Below, piece by piece: positions 1 through 8,902 of a stretch of DNA of 54,767 nt; positions within the stretch are counted from its first letter, which is position 1; each line of letters begins with the position of its first letter. Origin of the DNA: Lachnospiraceae bacterium (GTDB taxonomy: Bacteria > Bacillota > Clostridia > Lachnospirales > Lachnospiraceae); assembly GCA_017478245.1 (NCBI GenBank), contig JAFVDW010000011.1, positions 1-54,767 of the forward strand, given 5' to 3'. The translations under genes and the position numbers were made by a program. The notes below the pieces were generated by a model. The model did no database searches. It worked only from the letters and a program-made list of their open reading frames with translations, and was not told the origin of the DNA.

Positions 1-83
1 CTAAGAGGTCTGTATACCATATCGATAGATTTGTTTAAAAGCGCCCACTTGGGAGCCTTGTTAAGGTTACCCTTTTTTACCAT
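1..83 (-). CDS. possible N-terminal part of a gene running off the window
   Basis: Reading leftward from the ATG at 83 the frame stays open to the window edge for 27 codons, starting MVKKGNLNKAPKWALL. A convincing promoter lies upstream (152-180), but no good Shine-Dalgarno precedes this ATG. The nearest strong one (GGGAGGAG) serves an ATG at 129 that opens only a five-codon frame. No family can be recognised from so few residues. The transcription unit is likely; the exact frame is uncertain. Confidence 0.25.
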   Translation of the reverse strand, partial: MVKKGNLNKAPKWALLNKSIDMVYRPL

Positions 84-151
84 CGATAGAAAAAAAGAAT
101 TTTTTGTTAATTCAGGGTTGACTTTTCATAGTTGGTCTCCTCCCAATCCTT

Positions 152-180
152 ATTGTAGCCTTTTCCTCTCTTAGCGTCAA
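152..180 (-). promoter_or_regulatory. sigma-A-like promoter downstream of the Tad operon
   Basis: On the minus strand TTGACG (175-180) and TACAAT (152-157) are separated by exactly 17 bases. It begins about 35 bases after the prepilin peptidase stop, so a new transcription unit starts here and runs off the left edge. Confidence 0.6.
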
Positions 181-214
181 GCCATAATATGTCTTTTACA
201 AATCGATATTTCGT

Positions 215-850
215 TCACTCGGATAATACAACCATGACAATCCAGAATCCTGCTGTAATATATGGTAAAAACGGTTTTGCCACCTTCAGCCTGCCGGTTC
301 TGCTGATATTCCCACACGCGCCCTGCACCAATGCCAATAGTCCAAATGCCACCGCCATGTGCATGGGATAAACGATCATATCCATTCCTCTTATCCACTC
401 AGCAAGCGCACATGTTACAAAGGCATGGCAGTCCGCTCTGCCATACATCCTTGCAAAAAAGTATTCCTGCAACAGCACAAACACTACCAGTCCCAAGATA
501 CTCTCCCTTATGGGCAATCCCTTTTTATGATATCCAAGTATCCTCAACAAGACCATGCCCATCTCTGCGCTCCATGCCGGCCACCAAATGAATTGATACA
601 CACTGCAAATAGTGCAATCCGTGATACATGCCAGTATCAAACACCCTGCCACAATGTCAAACAGTACATTGTCCAACCAGTTATCTGCCAGACATGCCAC
701 CAGACAACCGTTTGCCACTGTCGTCAACGTCAAAACCGCACCTGTCTTTCGGGAAACTGGGAAGTTCCATTCAGTATCTCTGCAAGAGATCATCCTCAAC
801 CCAAGCATCAGTATCCCGCCTATTAAAAAACCATTGAAATATAGCATCAT
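215..850 (-). CDS. A24 family prepilin peptidase (TadV/CpaA-like)
   Basis: A 211-aa polytopic membrane protein and probable aspartyl peptidase that would cleave the leader of the Flp-type pilin and pseudopilins in this operon. Two aspartates are placed as expected for the A24 family: one in ITDCTICSVYQF after the second or third membrane helix, the other in a degenerate GxGD-type motif, YGRADCHAF. About six hydrophobic segments cover the length. The start codon overlaps the stop of the preceding giant surface protein by four bases (ATGA), so the two are translationally coupled. It is the last gene of the operon. The GxGD motif is imperfect (GRAD), so activity is inferred from context and the second Asp. 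Confidence 0.7.
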   Translation of the reverse strand: MMLYFNGFLIGGILMLGLRMISCRDTEWNFPVSRKTGAVLTLTTVANGCLVACLADNWLDNVLFDIVAGCLILACITDCTICSVYQFIWWPAWSAEMGMVLLRILGYHKKGLPIRESILGLVVFVLLQEYFFARMYGRADCHAFVTCALAEWIRGMDMIVYPMHMAVAFGLLALVQGACGNISRTGRLKVAKPFLPYITAGFWIVMVVLSE

Positions 851-3800
851 CTAAGTCTCGTCCGCAGATCATCCAGAATACTGCCCTCTCCTTCAACCAG
901 AGAAAATTCCGGATATTCCGTCAGCACCTTTTCTCCCTTGTAGGCGCGCACGATAATTGTATATTTCTGCTGCTCCAACACCATGAGGGGCACCATAAAC
1001 TGTATTTGCTCTTCATGCTCCGCTGTCACTGAATCCTGATAATCAAATATCCAGTTAATCCCCTGCGCTCCCTTCGCAATTTCCGCCGGGAACTCCACCT
1101 CCACCCGGTCCGCATACCCCCAGGTCTGTATCGTCAGCATTCCACTCTCTCCACGTCGAAATTGTGGCGTATGCGGCTCCAGAATCCGTTTCACCTGCGC
1201 CTGCAAACGAAATCCTCCTGTTCCATATTCCTTGCTTGTCTCATTCCCCACATTATCCACAGCATAGATGCGCACCGTAAAATCTCCGGCATATACAAGC
1301 TCATCTGCATCTATAACAAAAGAAACGCTTCCCCTCTCATCTCCCTCATAGGAAGCCGTACATGCGTTGTCAAAATTTACGATTTCCACGCGCACTTCTT
1401 TGACACCGCTCAAATCATCAAAAGCGGTAATGGTAACCGGTAGACGTGTTTGTCCCCCCACAAGCTTCTCCAGGCGCTCCAACGCTTCCGCTCCGGCAAT
1501 CACCGGGGAAGTGCCATCTCCCATCAACACCAGCTCATTTTGTTTGTCAGCCTGTCGCTTGGAATAAACAACTTCGTCTCCTTCTTTTGCCCCTACGCGC
1601 GGCATTACGCAAATCTTCTTTCCGCCGTCCTTGGGGGGTAATAGAAACTGCTGACGAACCGACAGTTCCCGGTTATGATTGCTGCGTTCCAGACGTGTAT
1701 ACGCATATCGAATCAAGGGAGTATCCCCTTCGGAGGAATAGGGTAACTCCTCGGCGGTTTTCACAATGGTACTTTGCTGCACCGCATCATTGGCAGCAAA
1801 AATAATGCTTCGAGCTGTTTTTTCCTCCTGCTCCGTCTCAAAAATTGCGTAGTTAGGCTGATATTTTTCTGTTGCTGTACCGTCCATATAACCTGAAAAC
1901 CCAAGTGTAAAAGGCGTTTTCCCATCACTTCTCACATAGTATAGAGCAAGACTATTATCAAAATAAACATTCTCGCCCGGCAAAAGTTCCATCGGCTTGG
2001 TAAAAAGCGGCCAGTGAAGCGAATTTTCTTCCAGAGAATCCAACATAATATGACTGGTTTCACCCACATTTCCTGCCACATCCACTGCTGCCACATGCAG
2101 AGACCAAACCTCCTCCTTCAACAAAACCACCACTTTCGGTTCATCCAGAAAACCACCGTGTTGTCCTGCCTCTCCTGCCGTGACGACCGTATCCGGCTCC
2201 TTGTCCAGTACAAAATAATATCCTTTGATTCCTGACACCAACGTATTAACGGTCACATTCGAAGTACACAGAAGCTGCTCGGAGCCCTGCAGATAAGACT
2301 CCGCCTTATGATAATAGTCTGTACCGCTATCCTTTGGCTCCTCCCATGTAATTGCCACCTGCGCATTTCCCAAAGGACGCTGTTTTATACTGTCATCCCC
2401 AATGGCATCCGGTTTTTCCATATCCTTTGCCCCTACTCCCAAAAGCGAAAGCTCCTCCAGATAGCCAATATTTTCTCCCTGTATACGAAATGCTCCATCT
2501 ATTGTTTTACAACCGCTTTGGGAGGAAAAAGTATAGGCATACCGGTTATTTACATAATTACTTCCACCATAAGCGATTCGTGAAGTCACAACCTGCCCCT
2601 CATGATAACCACAGATGAGTGTCTTGGTCTGACCGCCTGATAAATAAATAGAATCCACTCCGATATTCAGCCATCCCCCGGTATGTCCCATATTCGTTAG
2701 GAATTGTAACCTTGTACTTGTAGCAGGTATGGATGCCTTGACCCAGATCTCATAACCTGCCGTTTGGGAATTGTGTACGTTGGTAAGTCTGTGCACTGTG
2801 GCTCCATTCCAGGCTCCCCCCTCTGCCTTCCCATTCCAGAGCACTTTACCGTTTTGATCCACAATTTTGGCATAGGTTTCCGTCTCCCGCAGACGGTCGC
2901 TGTCGGTGGCCTCAGCACCGTAGCATACAAAATGTATCAAAATTTGTGTATTGTGCCTGACTGCAATGTTATTAATCGTCATCCCCAGTGTGGCCTTATC
3001 ATCCTTGGAGTGGGCTTTCACCTTCCAACAATAGCCACTCATGCTTTCTCCCCGGTAAGATGTCCAATTCGTATACTCCGCCATGTCATAGGCATATGTG
3101 GTTGTCTCTCCATGACGTTGTCCAACAACTGCTGTCACCACCAGCCCTCCATCAGCGACACATGCCTCATAAGAATCATCCTCTCTTCTGTAGCACCCTG
3201 TGGGATATTCCCCCTCTTCATGATTATGGACTGTGTAAACACCCTGATTGCCTCCGATATATCCTCCACCACCGCCTGCTTTTCCACCTGCTCCCTGAGC
3301 AGCTTTATCACTGCGCAAACTGGCAGAAGAACCGCCCGCTCCACCGTTACCTGCCGGCGAAGCACCGCCTCCGCCTCCGGCAATCAAAAGAACTCCCTTG
3401 CAATCTGTAGATACAATGGTTCTTCCTCCTCCAACGCCATAGGGATTGCCTCTCCCGCCACCGCCAAATCCATTTTGTCCTCCAACGGTGTAGGAAATGA
3501 TCTCTCCCTTGTTTAGCCACACCTTGGCGGAGACTCTTCCTCCCAGTCCACCAGTGGTATGGATTGCTTTTCCGTTCACGCTGCCATGATAGTCTCCGCC
3601 CTGTGCACCGCTTACAGTCAAGGTATAAAAACCGGATTCCGGAACCGTATATTTACGCCCGGCACCACTGTAAGCATACAGTTCATTCACCTCCTTAGCC
3701 TTCCCCACATCCTCCGCGCTGTGTATACCATACCAGTTTTCTCCGTCTCTGCTCTGATATAGCTTATACACCTTGCCCATTCCATCCATCTGACTCCAAT

Positions 3801-5208
3801 CAAGATCCACAGCCCCTTTTCCTTCATTCACTTTATAGTTATTCCGTGCTCTCAACTGAAGATTGACCCATTGCGCATGTAATGTTATGTCCTGTATGGG
3901 CATAAACGTATCTCCTGCCCCTCCCGCCGGCTTCGTATAAGCTTCATCATAATACCAACCACCAAAGGACCAGCCCGCTCGAACCGGTTCAGGAAGTGTG
4001 ATGGCATCCCAGTCATATTCCGCACGCAAAATATCCTGATTTCCATCCTGTCCCAGGAACACATAGATTCCATCATAAAAAGCGCCTTGAAACGGAGCTA
4101 TCATGCTCCATTCTGCAAACTTTCCGCAAGCCGTCACCGCCTCCAACATACTTCCTCCATGGGTATCAAAATGTACCGTATTTCCTTTCGGGGCTGACAA
4201 TTTCTCCACATCCGGCCGATAGGTTGTCAAATATGCCTGCTCAATAATTATCTCTCCCCATTTACCATCATACATTCCCCCATTGGGGTCAAGTACAAGC
4301 TTACCGGTTGCCGGTCTCCACTGGGCATATAGCCGCACGCAACCTCGCTCCTCTAATTTCCAATCCCATTCCGAAAGGTTGTAAATTTCAGCCCCATCTC
4401 CATACATTCTTCCTGTTCCATCCGGTCGGGTATTCCATCCCACAAACTGCATTCCTAATCGCGTATACGCATTTTGGCTTAAATGCGTAACCGGCGTCAC
4501 TTCTCGTCCTTCATAACGAGTGGCATTGTTGTACATATGATAGCTTGCCGTCATGTAGCCGCCATAAATGCCTCCGAGCACATTGGGATCATATTCTACT
4601 TTGTATTGATTGCAGGAAATTCCCTTGCAGACATGTCTTTCATAGGTTCTTGCCTGCTCCAGATTGTGACAAAACGGGCATAAATAATAATAGTGCATTG
4701 CCTCTCCCACATCCAGTGACGCGATGGAGGCTGCTGCCTGATCGCTCATGTAAAACAACATATCTGAAAGCTTCTCCCCACAGTCTGCGCAATATGCCAC
4801 CCAACCTGAGTAATGGTATTTCTGACAGGCTTGCCTGCCAAAGCGCACTCCATACCAACTATTCTCCTGCGGATAACTATTATGGATACACTGTCCTTTT
4901 GCGTGTTCGCAAACCCATTTCCCAATGGGAATAGTGCCACTCCGACTCATGCTATAATAATGCTCCCCCTTTTTAAGGTTTCGAAGCGTGGACGAGGCTC
5001 CTGTGCGCACAGTCGTACCATAAGTATAATGCTCATAATGCGTATCCCCTGCATTTGTAGTCCATGCCTCACCGGTGGAGCTAAAGGTCACATAAGGGCT
5101 ATCGTATACACTCCCCGCCTGTACTCTTAACAGACCTGCCACAAACATCCCCAGAAAAATGAACACAGCTTTTCCAAAGTGCCTGTACCAAAATGAATAT
5201 CTCCTCAT
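847..5208 (-). CDS. giant secreted Tad-associated surface protein (InlB-type repeats and glycine-rich domain)
   Basis: A 1453-aa protein with a Sec signal peptide (residues 1-32, ending RVQAG). Residues about 90-205 are cysteine-rich with CxxC pairs (YCADCGEKL, LCPFCHNL). They are followed by two Listeria-Bacteroides/InlB-type repeats (about 206-300 and 306-446, typified by GWNTRPDGTG and LYAQW / LHAQW endings). A strongly glycine-rich block lies at about 535-645 (GGGGGASPAGNGGAGG), and Ig-like or fibronectin-like segments carrying AVDxxGN motifs continue to the C-terminus. There is no sortase motif or C-terminal anchor. Its position between the lipoprotein and the prepilin peptidase suggests a pilus-tip adhesin or pilus-associated matrix protein; this is inference. 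The start is supported by AAAAGGGG upstream of the ATG. Confidence 0.8.
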   Translation of the reverse strand: MRRYSFWYRHFGKAVFIFLGMFVAGLLRVQAGSVYDSPYVTFSSTGEAWTTNAGDTHYEHYTYGTTVRTGASSTLRNLKKGEHYYSMSRSGTIPIGKWVCEHAKGQCIHNSYPQENSWYGVRFGRQACQKYHYSGWVAYCADCGEKLSDMLFYMSDQAAASIASLDVGEAMHYYYLCPFCHNLEQARTYERHVCKGISCNQYKVEYDPNVLGGIYGGYMTASYHMYNNATRYEGREVTPVTHLSQNAYTRLGMQFVGWNTRPDGTGRMYGDGAEIYNLSEWDWKLEERGCVRLYAQWRPATGKLVLDPNGGMYDGKWGEIIIEQAYLTTYRPDVEKLSAPKGNTVHFDTHGGSMLEAVTACGKFAEWSMIAPFQGAFYDGIYVFLGQDGNQDILRAEYDWDAITLPEPVRAGWSFGGWYYDEAYTKPAGGAGDTFMPIQDITLHAQWVNLQLRARNNYKVNEGKGAVDLDWSQMDGMGKVYKLYQSRDGENWYGIHSAEDVGKAKEVNELYAYSGAGRKYTVPESGFYTLTVSGAQGGDYHGSVNGKAIHTTGGLGGRVSAKVWLNKGEIISYTVGGQNGFGGGGRGNPYGVGGGRTIVSTDCKGVLLIAGGGGGASPAGNGGAGGSSASLRSDKAAQGAGGKAGGGGGYIGGNQGVYTVHNHEEGEYPTGCYRREDDSYEACVADGGLVVTAVVGQRHGETTTYAYDMAEYTNWTSYRGESMSGYCWKVKAHSKDDKATLGMTINNIAVRHNTQILIHFVCYGAEATDSDRLRETETYAKIVDQNGKVLWNGKAEGGAWNGATVHRLTNVHNSQTAGYEIWVKASIPATSTRLQFLTNMGHTGGWLNIGVDSIYLSGGQTKTLICGYHEGQVVTSRIAYGGSNYVNNRYAYTFSSQSGCKTIDGAFRIQGENIGYLEELSLLGVGAKDMEKPDAIGDDSIKQRPLGNAQVAITWEEPKDSGTDYYHKAESYLQGSEQLLCTSNVTVNTLVSGIKGYYFVLDKEPDTVVTAGEAGQHGGFLDEPKVVVLLKEEVWSLHVAAVDVAGNVGETSHIMLDSLEENSLHWPLFTKPMELLPGENVYFDNSLALYYVRSDGKTPFTLGFSGYMDGTATEKYQPNYAIFETEQEEKTARSIIFAANDAVQQSTIVKTAEELPYSSEGDTPLIRYAYTRLERSNHNRELSVRQQFLLPPKDGGKKICVMPRVGAKEGDEVVYSKRQADKQNELVLMGDGTSPVIAGAEALERLEKLVGGQTRLPVTITAFDDLSGVKEVRVEIVNFDNACTASYEGDERGSVSFVIDADELVYAGDFTVRIYAVDNVGNETSKEYGTGGFRLQAQVKRILEPHTPQFRRGESGMLTIQTWGYADRVEVEFPAEIAKGAQGINWIFDYQDSVTAEHEEQIQFMVPLMVLEQQKYTIIVRAYKGEKVLTEYPEFSLVEGEGSILDDLRTRLR

Positions 5209-5227
5209 ATTTACCCCTTTTCTCTAT

Positions 5228-6067
5228 CTAGCGCTGCAGGTGACATCGGGTACAATATTCCAAAACCACCGTATCTATCCTGTGGTCTTCCTCATTCCAC
5301 ACCTCCGCCCATCCTGTAGTCCAGTCATGTTCGTCCGGCTCTGTATGTGCATCCACATAGCTGATGCCACAGCCCGAACATGTATATGTAATCCTAGTAT
5401 GCTCCACGCAGTTTCCATGCTGCGATTCCACTGCCACATAGTCATGGGGCAGAACCGGCTGTGTATGCGTTCCCGTGCCATCCTCTTCTCCACATTTTGC
5501 ACAACGAAAGGTATAGGAACCCTCCATCGTGCAGGTAGCGGCATTCGGCCAGGACACTTTCTGAAAATCGTGTTCACACGGCACCGCCCCGTCTGTCTCT
5601 ACATCCTCCATAGACTCCTGCTCCGGCTCCTTGGGCTGTTCCTCCGCTCCGGTCGTGTCTCCTTCTGCTTCCTCCGCTCCGGTCATGTCGCCTTCTGCTT
5701 CCTCTGTCCCGGTCATGTCTCCCTCTGCTTCCTTTACCCCCTTATCCCCTTGGTGTACTTCCGGCACCAGGGGTACCGGTTCCTCTTGCGGTTCCTCTTG
5801 CAGTTCCTTTTCCCCCGTGACCGCCTCGTACATCACATTTCCCTCCGGTTTCCGTGAAGGCTCCTCGCCTCTATCCTCCGCAAGCTTCTCTTTGAGAAGC
5901 TCCTGTCTCACAAGCACTCTTTCCTTCACCTCCTGCGTCGCAGCGATTCCGTGCGCCAAAGTATCTATTACCGTCTCTTGTCCGAACCATTCGCCATCTT
6001 CCCGTTTTGCACATCCGCAAAACAAGACGACAGTCAGTAGCATCACCATACAACATCCCTTTTTCAT
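5228..6067 (-). CDS. Tad-locus lipoprotein with CxxC motifs and an acidic repeat
   Basis: A predicted lipoprotein: from the chosen ATG at 6067 it begins MKKGCCMVMLLTVVLFCGC, a lipobox ending at Cys19. Longer starts (6124, 6160) overlap cpaB and would give an unusually long basic N-region. An acidic Glu/Gly/Thr stretch contains three 10-residue copies of EAEGDMTGxE. The C-terminal half holds three CxxC pairs (CAKC, CSGC, CTRC) and many His residues, like a zinc-ribbon-type or disulfide-stabilised fold. It lies between cpaB and the giant adhesin in the Tad operon, so a pilus secretin-substitute or adhesin-anchoring role is possible but unproven. I do not recognise a named family. Confidence 0.65.
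   Translation of the reverse strand: MKKGCCMVMLLTVVLFCGCAKREDGEWFGQETVIDTLAHGIAATQEVKERVLVRQELLKEKLAEDRGEEPSRKPEGNVMYEAVTGEKELQEEPQEEPVPLVPEVHQGDKGVKEAEGDMTGTEEAEGDMTGAEEAEGDTTGAEEQPKEPEQESMEDVETDGAVPCEHDFQKVSWPNAATCTMEGSYTFRCAKCGEEDGTGTHTQPVLPHDYVAVESQHGNCVEHTRITYTCSGCGISYVDAHTEPDEHDWTTGWAEVWNEEDHRIDTVVLEYCTRCHLQR
5641..5730 (-). repeat. three tandem 30-bp coding repeats
   Basis: Three consecutive 30-base units (5641-5670, 5671-5700, 5701-5730) with a few substitutions encode EAEGDMTGxE in the linker of the lipoprotein. Copy number could vary by slippage. Confidence 0.8.
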
Positions 6068-6125
6068 AGCCTTGAACACCTTCCTTTTCACAGTTTTACG
6101 CATTCTTTGCACCATTTTGCGCATC

Positions 6126-6800
6126 CTATTCACAGACCTTGACCACCCGCAGCGTTCCATTCGCCAGGGCAGTATAAAATTGCTCTACGTCTTTTTTCTC
6201 CAGATAAATATTGATACGTTGTGCCGGAGAGCTATGATCCTCATTGGCAATTCCTCCACCGACGCTGTCAAATACCTGTTGTACAAAAATATTCTGCCAG
6301 ACAAGCTTTGTCTCTCCGTCCTCTGTGACAGCATAAATATGAATTCGATCACCTGTCCGCAGAACGCCTCCTACCATCTGGTACAAATCTTCCGCTTTGC
6401 AGCCTGCAACAACTGGCTCCTGCATATCCCCCACAATCTCATTCATCCGCTCAAACATTCCCTCAGTAAGCAGCACGCCTTCCTCAATGACCGTCACAGC
6501 AACCATGTCCTCCACCTGCTCCATACTGATGAGCGCGGTCGCCGGAATGCACTCCTTATCCAATTCCTTCACTGCAAAATATTCCGTCATGTTCTCCTTC
6601 GTCAAAAGCTGCCCCTTGGGAATCTCCTGTGCTGCCACCAGAATTGTTCCTCTTTCATATTCTGTAAGCATACGCTTTTCAATCTGTAACATCGCCACAA
6701 ACAATGCCACCGATGCAATCAATGCAGCCACAATGCTTCCCATCCGAAGCTTTTCCTTATCTACTGACACCAGTATTTTTTTGCCATGTTCTCTTCTCAT
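6126..6800 (-). CDS. cpaB: Flp pilus assembly protein CpaB/RcpC (SAF domain)
   Basis: A 224-aa inner-membrane protein. A cytoplasmic N-terminus is followed by one membrane helix (around SIVAALIASVALFVAMLQ) and an extracytoplasmic SAF domain beginning VAAQEIPKGQLLTKENM, typical of the CpaB/RcpC family that assists Tad pilus assembly. The ATG at 6800 is preferred because GGAG lies nine bases upstream; a GTG at 6815 adds five residues. It follows the TadE-like gene by about 20 bases and overlaps possible starts of the lipoprotein gene. The family is usually 250-300 aa, so this one is short and lacks much of the second half. Confidence 0.8.
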   Translation of the reverse strand: MRREHGKKILVSVDKEKLRMGSIVAALIASVALFVAMLQIEKRMLTEYERGTILVAAQEIPKGQLLTKENMTEYFAVKELDKECIPATALISMEQVEDMVAVTVIEEGVLLTEGMFERMNEIVGDMQEPVVAGCKAEDLYQMVGGVLRTGDRIHIYAVTEDGETKLVWQNIFVQQVFDSVGGGIANEDHSSPAQRINIYLEKKDVEQFYTALANGTLRVVKVCE

Positions 6801-6822
6801 GAGCTCTTTCTCCACTTCTTAT

Positions 6823-7449
6823 TCAATCTATTGCTTGCTTCTCTATCGCCAGAATATCCACCAGCTTTCCCTTATGCGCCTGCACACAGATTCCAAACAT
6901 CCCCTTCACCGGAAAGGATATCTCACTGTATACAGATGTATTCTCGATGACCTGTCCATTGGGTGCTCTGACAGCTCCCAGCTTTCCCTTGATTGTTCTC
7001 GTATTTCCATCCTCCGACATCTGCCACACCGTCACATCCCCCGCCTCTACATTGTAGATTGTGTAATTCACAACAGACACATGCCCTGCGATGACGCCGC
7101 TTTCTTGGCACTTTCCATTTGCATTCAGGCAAAGATTCCCTTCCACTGCCCGCAAATATCGTTGATAAGCCTGATGCGTATCCGCGATCCGGATTGTATG
7201 GGATATCCCATACTCCTCCGGATCAATCACTGCGGATGCCAGATTGGAAGCAGCCAATGCGTCCTCTATGTAAGCTCCTGCGGTGGTATACAGAGATATG
7301 TCCAGTTGCATACACAGAAGGATTATCAGGAGCAACAGGAAATACATTCCTGTCACCCATTCCGCCCTTCCCCCATCCTTCTGCATTGCCCTTGCAAAAA
7401 TTTTGTCATTAATTTTTTGCTGTAGAAACTCTACGCTCTTCAAATTCAT
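6823..7449 (-). CDS. TadE-like pseudopilin / DUF4320-type protein
   Basis: A 208-aa protein with a single N-terminal hydrophobic helix (MYFLLLLIILLCMQLDIS, residues about 35-52) preceded by a positively charged segment and followed by a soluble domain. This layout fits TadE/TadF minor pseudopilins of Gram-positive Tad systems. The start at 7449 has GAAGGAG upstream and overlaps the preceding gene by 41 bases, which indicates translational coupling. Family assignment rests on layout and position rather than on a diagnostic motif. Confidence 0.6.
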   Translation of the reverse strand: MNLKSVEFLQQKINDKIFARAMQKDGGRAEWVTGMYFLLLLIILLCMQLDISLYTTAGAYIEDALAASNLASAVIDPEEYGISHTIRIADTHQAYQRYLRAVEGNLCLNANGKCQESGVIAGHVSVVNYTIYNVEAGDVTVWQMSEDGNTRTIKGKLGAVRAPNGQVIENTSVYSEISFPVKGMFGICVQAHKGKLVDILAIEKQAID

Positions 7450-7765
7450 ATTGCTCCTTCAATTTGCCTTTAATGCACAGTGTAATGGGTGCACCATAGG
7501 TGGCAGCGCAAACGGTACTCCCTGTCAGATCTACTCCCGTCACCCCCACATCTGCCAATTCCTGCTGCAGCTTACTCTCATCTTCCCTGGTCAGATAGCC
7601 CACGGTCTCCATGCGCAGGATATATTTTCTGGCAATCTGACTCACTGCGGACTTTTGCTGAATCAAAGCCACACTGCCCATATAAGCCATCATCACCACA
7701 GTCATAGCCAGTATACAAATCCCCGCGGCAAGCAGCTCCGATACTGTTCCCCTCTGTTTTCTCAT
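7409..7765 (-). CDS. small TadE-like / DUF4320-like pseudopilin
   Basis: A 118-aa protein with a short basic N-terminus (MRKQRGTVSELLAAG) running into a hydrophobic helix (residues 12-34) and a soluble tail with one Cys pair. RGTVSE resembles the Gly and +5 Glu context of class III prepilin cleavage sites, so it could be a substrate of the operon's own peptidase. The start overlaps the pilin stop by four bases (ATGA). The role as minor pseudopilin is inferred from context. Confidence 0.6.
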   Translation of the reverse strand: MRKQRGTVSELLAAGICILAMTVVMMAYMGSVALIQQKSAVSQIARKYILRMETVGYLTREDESKLQQELADVGVTGVDLTGSTVCAATYGAPITLCIKGKLKEQYEFEERRVSTAKN

Positions 7766-7977
7766 AATATTCCAACCATAGCTGCACCGGTAAGAATCTT
7801 CTGTGCCTCACTGGTCATGGAACTCACAATGGACTTGATAAAGGTCGCCATGCTGTCCTTCATCACGACACACAAAAGCAGTGCAATAATACACAGTCCC
7901 ACCGTCACCAGAATGCCGTCGATTCCTTCTTCTTTTTTCATTCCTCTTAGACAAATATTTCTCCATATTTTCTTCAT
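7762..7977 (-). CDS. Flp/Fap-type major pilin candidate
   Basis: A 71-aa protein with basic leader MKKIWRNICLRGMKKEEG, then IDGILVTVGLCIIALLLCVV (hydrophobic) and an amphipathic tail ending QKILTGAAMVGIL. Size, EEG junction and position after tadC match Flp-type pilins of Clostridia. The ATG at 7977 is chosen because AAAGGAA precedes it; an upstream in-frame ATG at 8013 adds 12 residues without an obvious ribosome binding site. The Glu expected at +5 after the Gly is missing, unlike classic Flp1 pilins. Confidence 0.65.
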   Translation of the reverse strand: MKKIWRNICLRGMKKEEGIDGILVTVGLCIIALLLCVVMKDSMATFIKSIVSSMTSEAQKILTGAAMVGIL

Positions 7978-8051
7978 ATCATTTTCCTTTCCTATACATA
8001 TTTCATTCTCCATTCAGCAAACGCTGCTCTGCGCCTGTCCTATTCAGTTGT

Positions 8052-8888
8052 TTAAAAAGTGACTGCCGCCGCATACATATGCGTCACGCAGGCATATAGA
8101 ACGATTCCCATAACCGCTCCCAGTACACCCAGTTGATAAAAAGTAATGCTGCGATCTAATGATGCCTTCCTGCGCTCCATGACAGCACTCTCCATATCCT
8201 TGATTTGTTCTGCAATGTCGCTCAAAAGCTCTACCGCCTGACCGGACTCAAGCGCCTGTAAAATTGTGATACACAAAGAATCAATATAACGATTGTCAAA
8301 CTTTGTCTGAAACCGTTCCAACGCATCGTAAATATCTGCCTTCATCACAATATCTCCTGCCAAATCCAAAAGTGCTTGCTTGAGACGCACCTCCTGTACA
8401 CTGCCATAACACTCTGCTAGTGCGTCCGTTACATAGACGCCCGCGCGAATCTGCAGCTCCAGTGCATGATAAACCAGCTTAATTTCAGGCAAGAGCTTCA
8501 GATTATCCTGTTTGTTCAGATACACCAACAAAAGCTCCGGCAACTGGAAAAGGACTACCGCTGCAAGCAAGCCATACCATACCGAAAAAATACACAATCC
8601 TGTAAATCCCATGATTGCCAAAACCAGTCTTAAGGTAAGATAGCTTGTAGGCTGTATCCATTTCCCAAAGTGATACGCAGCACCATTTTGCAGCAGCCAA
8701 TCGGATTTTCGCTTGTACCATCTGCTGTTTTCGCTTTTTTCCTTGAGCAGTCCGCGCAGCTCCGCATACGCCCCCAAAATTACCCGTTCCGGATACTCCC
8801 TTGATACCAATAGTAAAAGCACAAACAGAATTCCCGCCGCCATCACCGGAATGGTATGCAATATTGATAAAACCAACTCTTCTGACAT
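8052..8888 (-). CDS. tadC: Tad inner-membrane platform protein TadC
   Basis: A 278-aa type II secretion system F-family protein. An N-terminal helix and paired central helices (around YLTLRLVLAIMGFTGL) are followed by the cytoplasmic helical domain (ALELQIRAGVYVTDALAECY) and a C-terminal membrane helix. With TadB it would form the inner-membrane platform for pilus extrusion. The ATG at 8888 has GGGAGGAG seven bases upstream; the longer frame to 8963 would overlap tadB and lacks such a site. It sits 14 bases after tadB. Confidence 0.85.
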   Translation of the reverse strand: MSEELVLSILHTIPVMAAGILFVLLLLVSREYPERVILGAYAELRGLLKEKSENSRWYKRKSDWLLQNGAAYHFGKWIQPTSYLTLRLVLAIMGFTGLCIFSVWYGLLAAVVLFQLPELLLVYLNKQDNLKLLPEIKLVYHALELQIRAGVYVTDALAECYGSVQEVRLKQALLDLAGDIVMKADIYDALERFQTKFDNRYIDSLCITILQALESGQAVELLSDIAEQIKDMESAVMERRKASLDRSITFYQLGVLGAVMGIVLYACVTHMYAAAVTF

Positions 8889-8902
8889 TTTCTCCTCCCT
8901 TT

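Noticed and set aside
5631-7425. Long plus-strand frames opposite the lipoprotein, cpaB and pseudopilin genes
   Set aside because: Ser/Pro-rich antisense shadows of well-supported, overlapping minus-strand genes.
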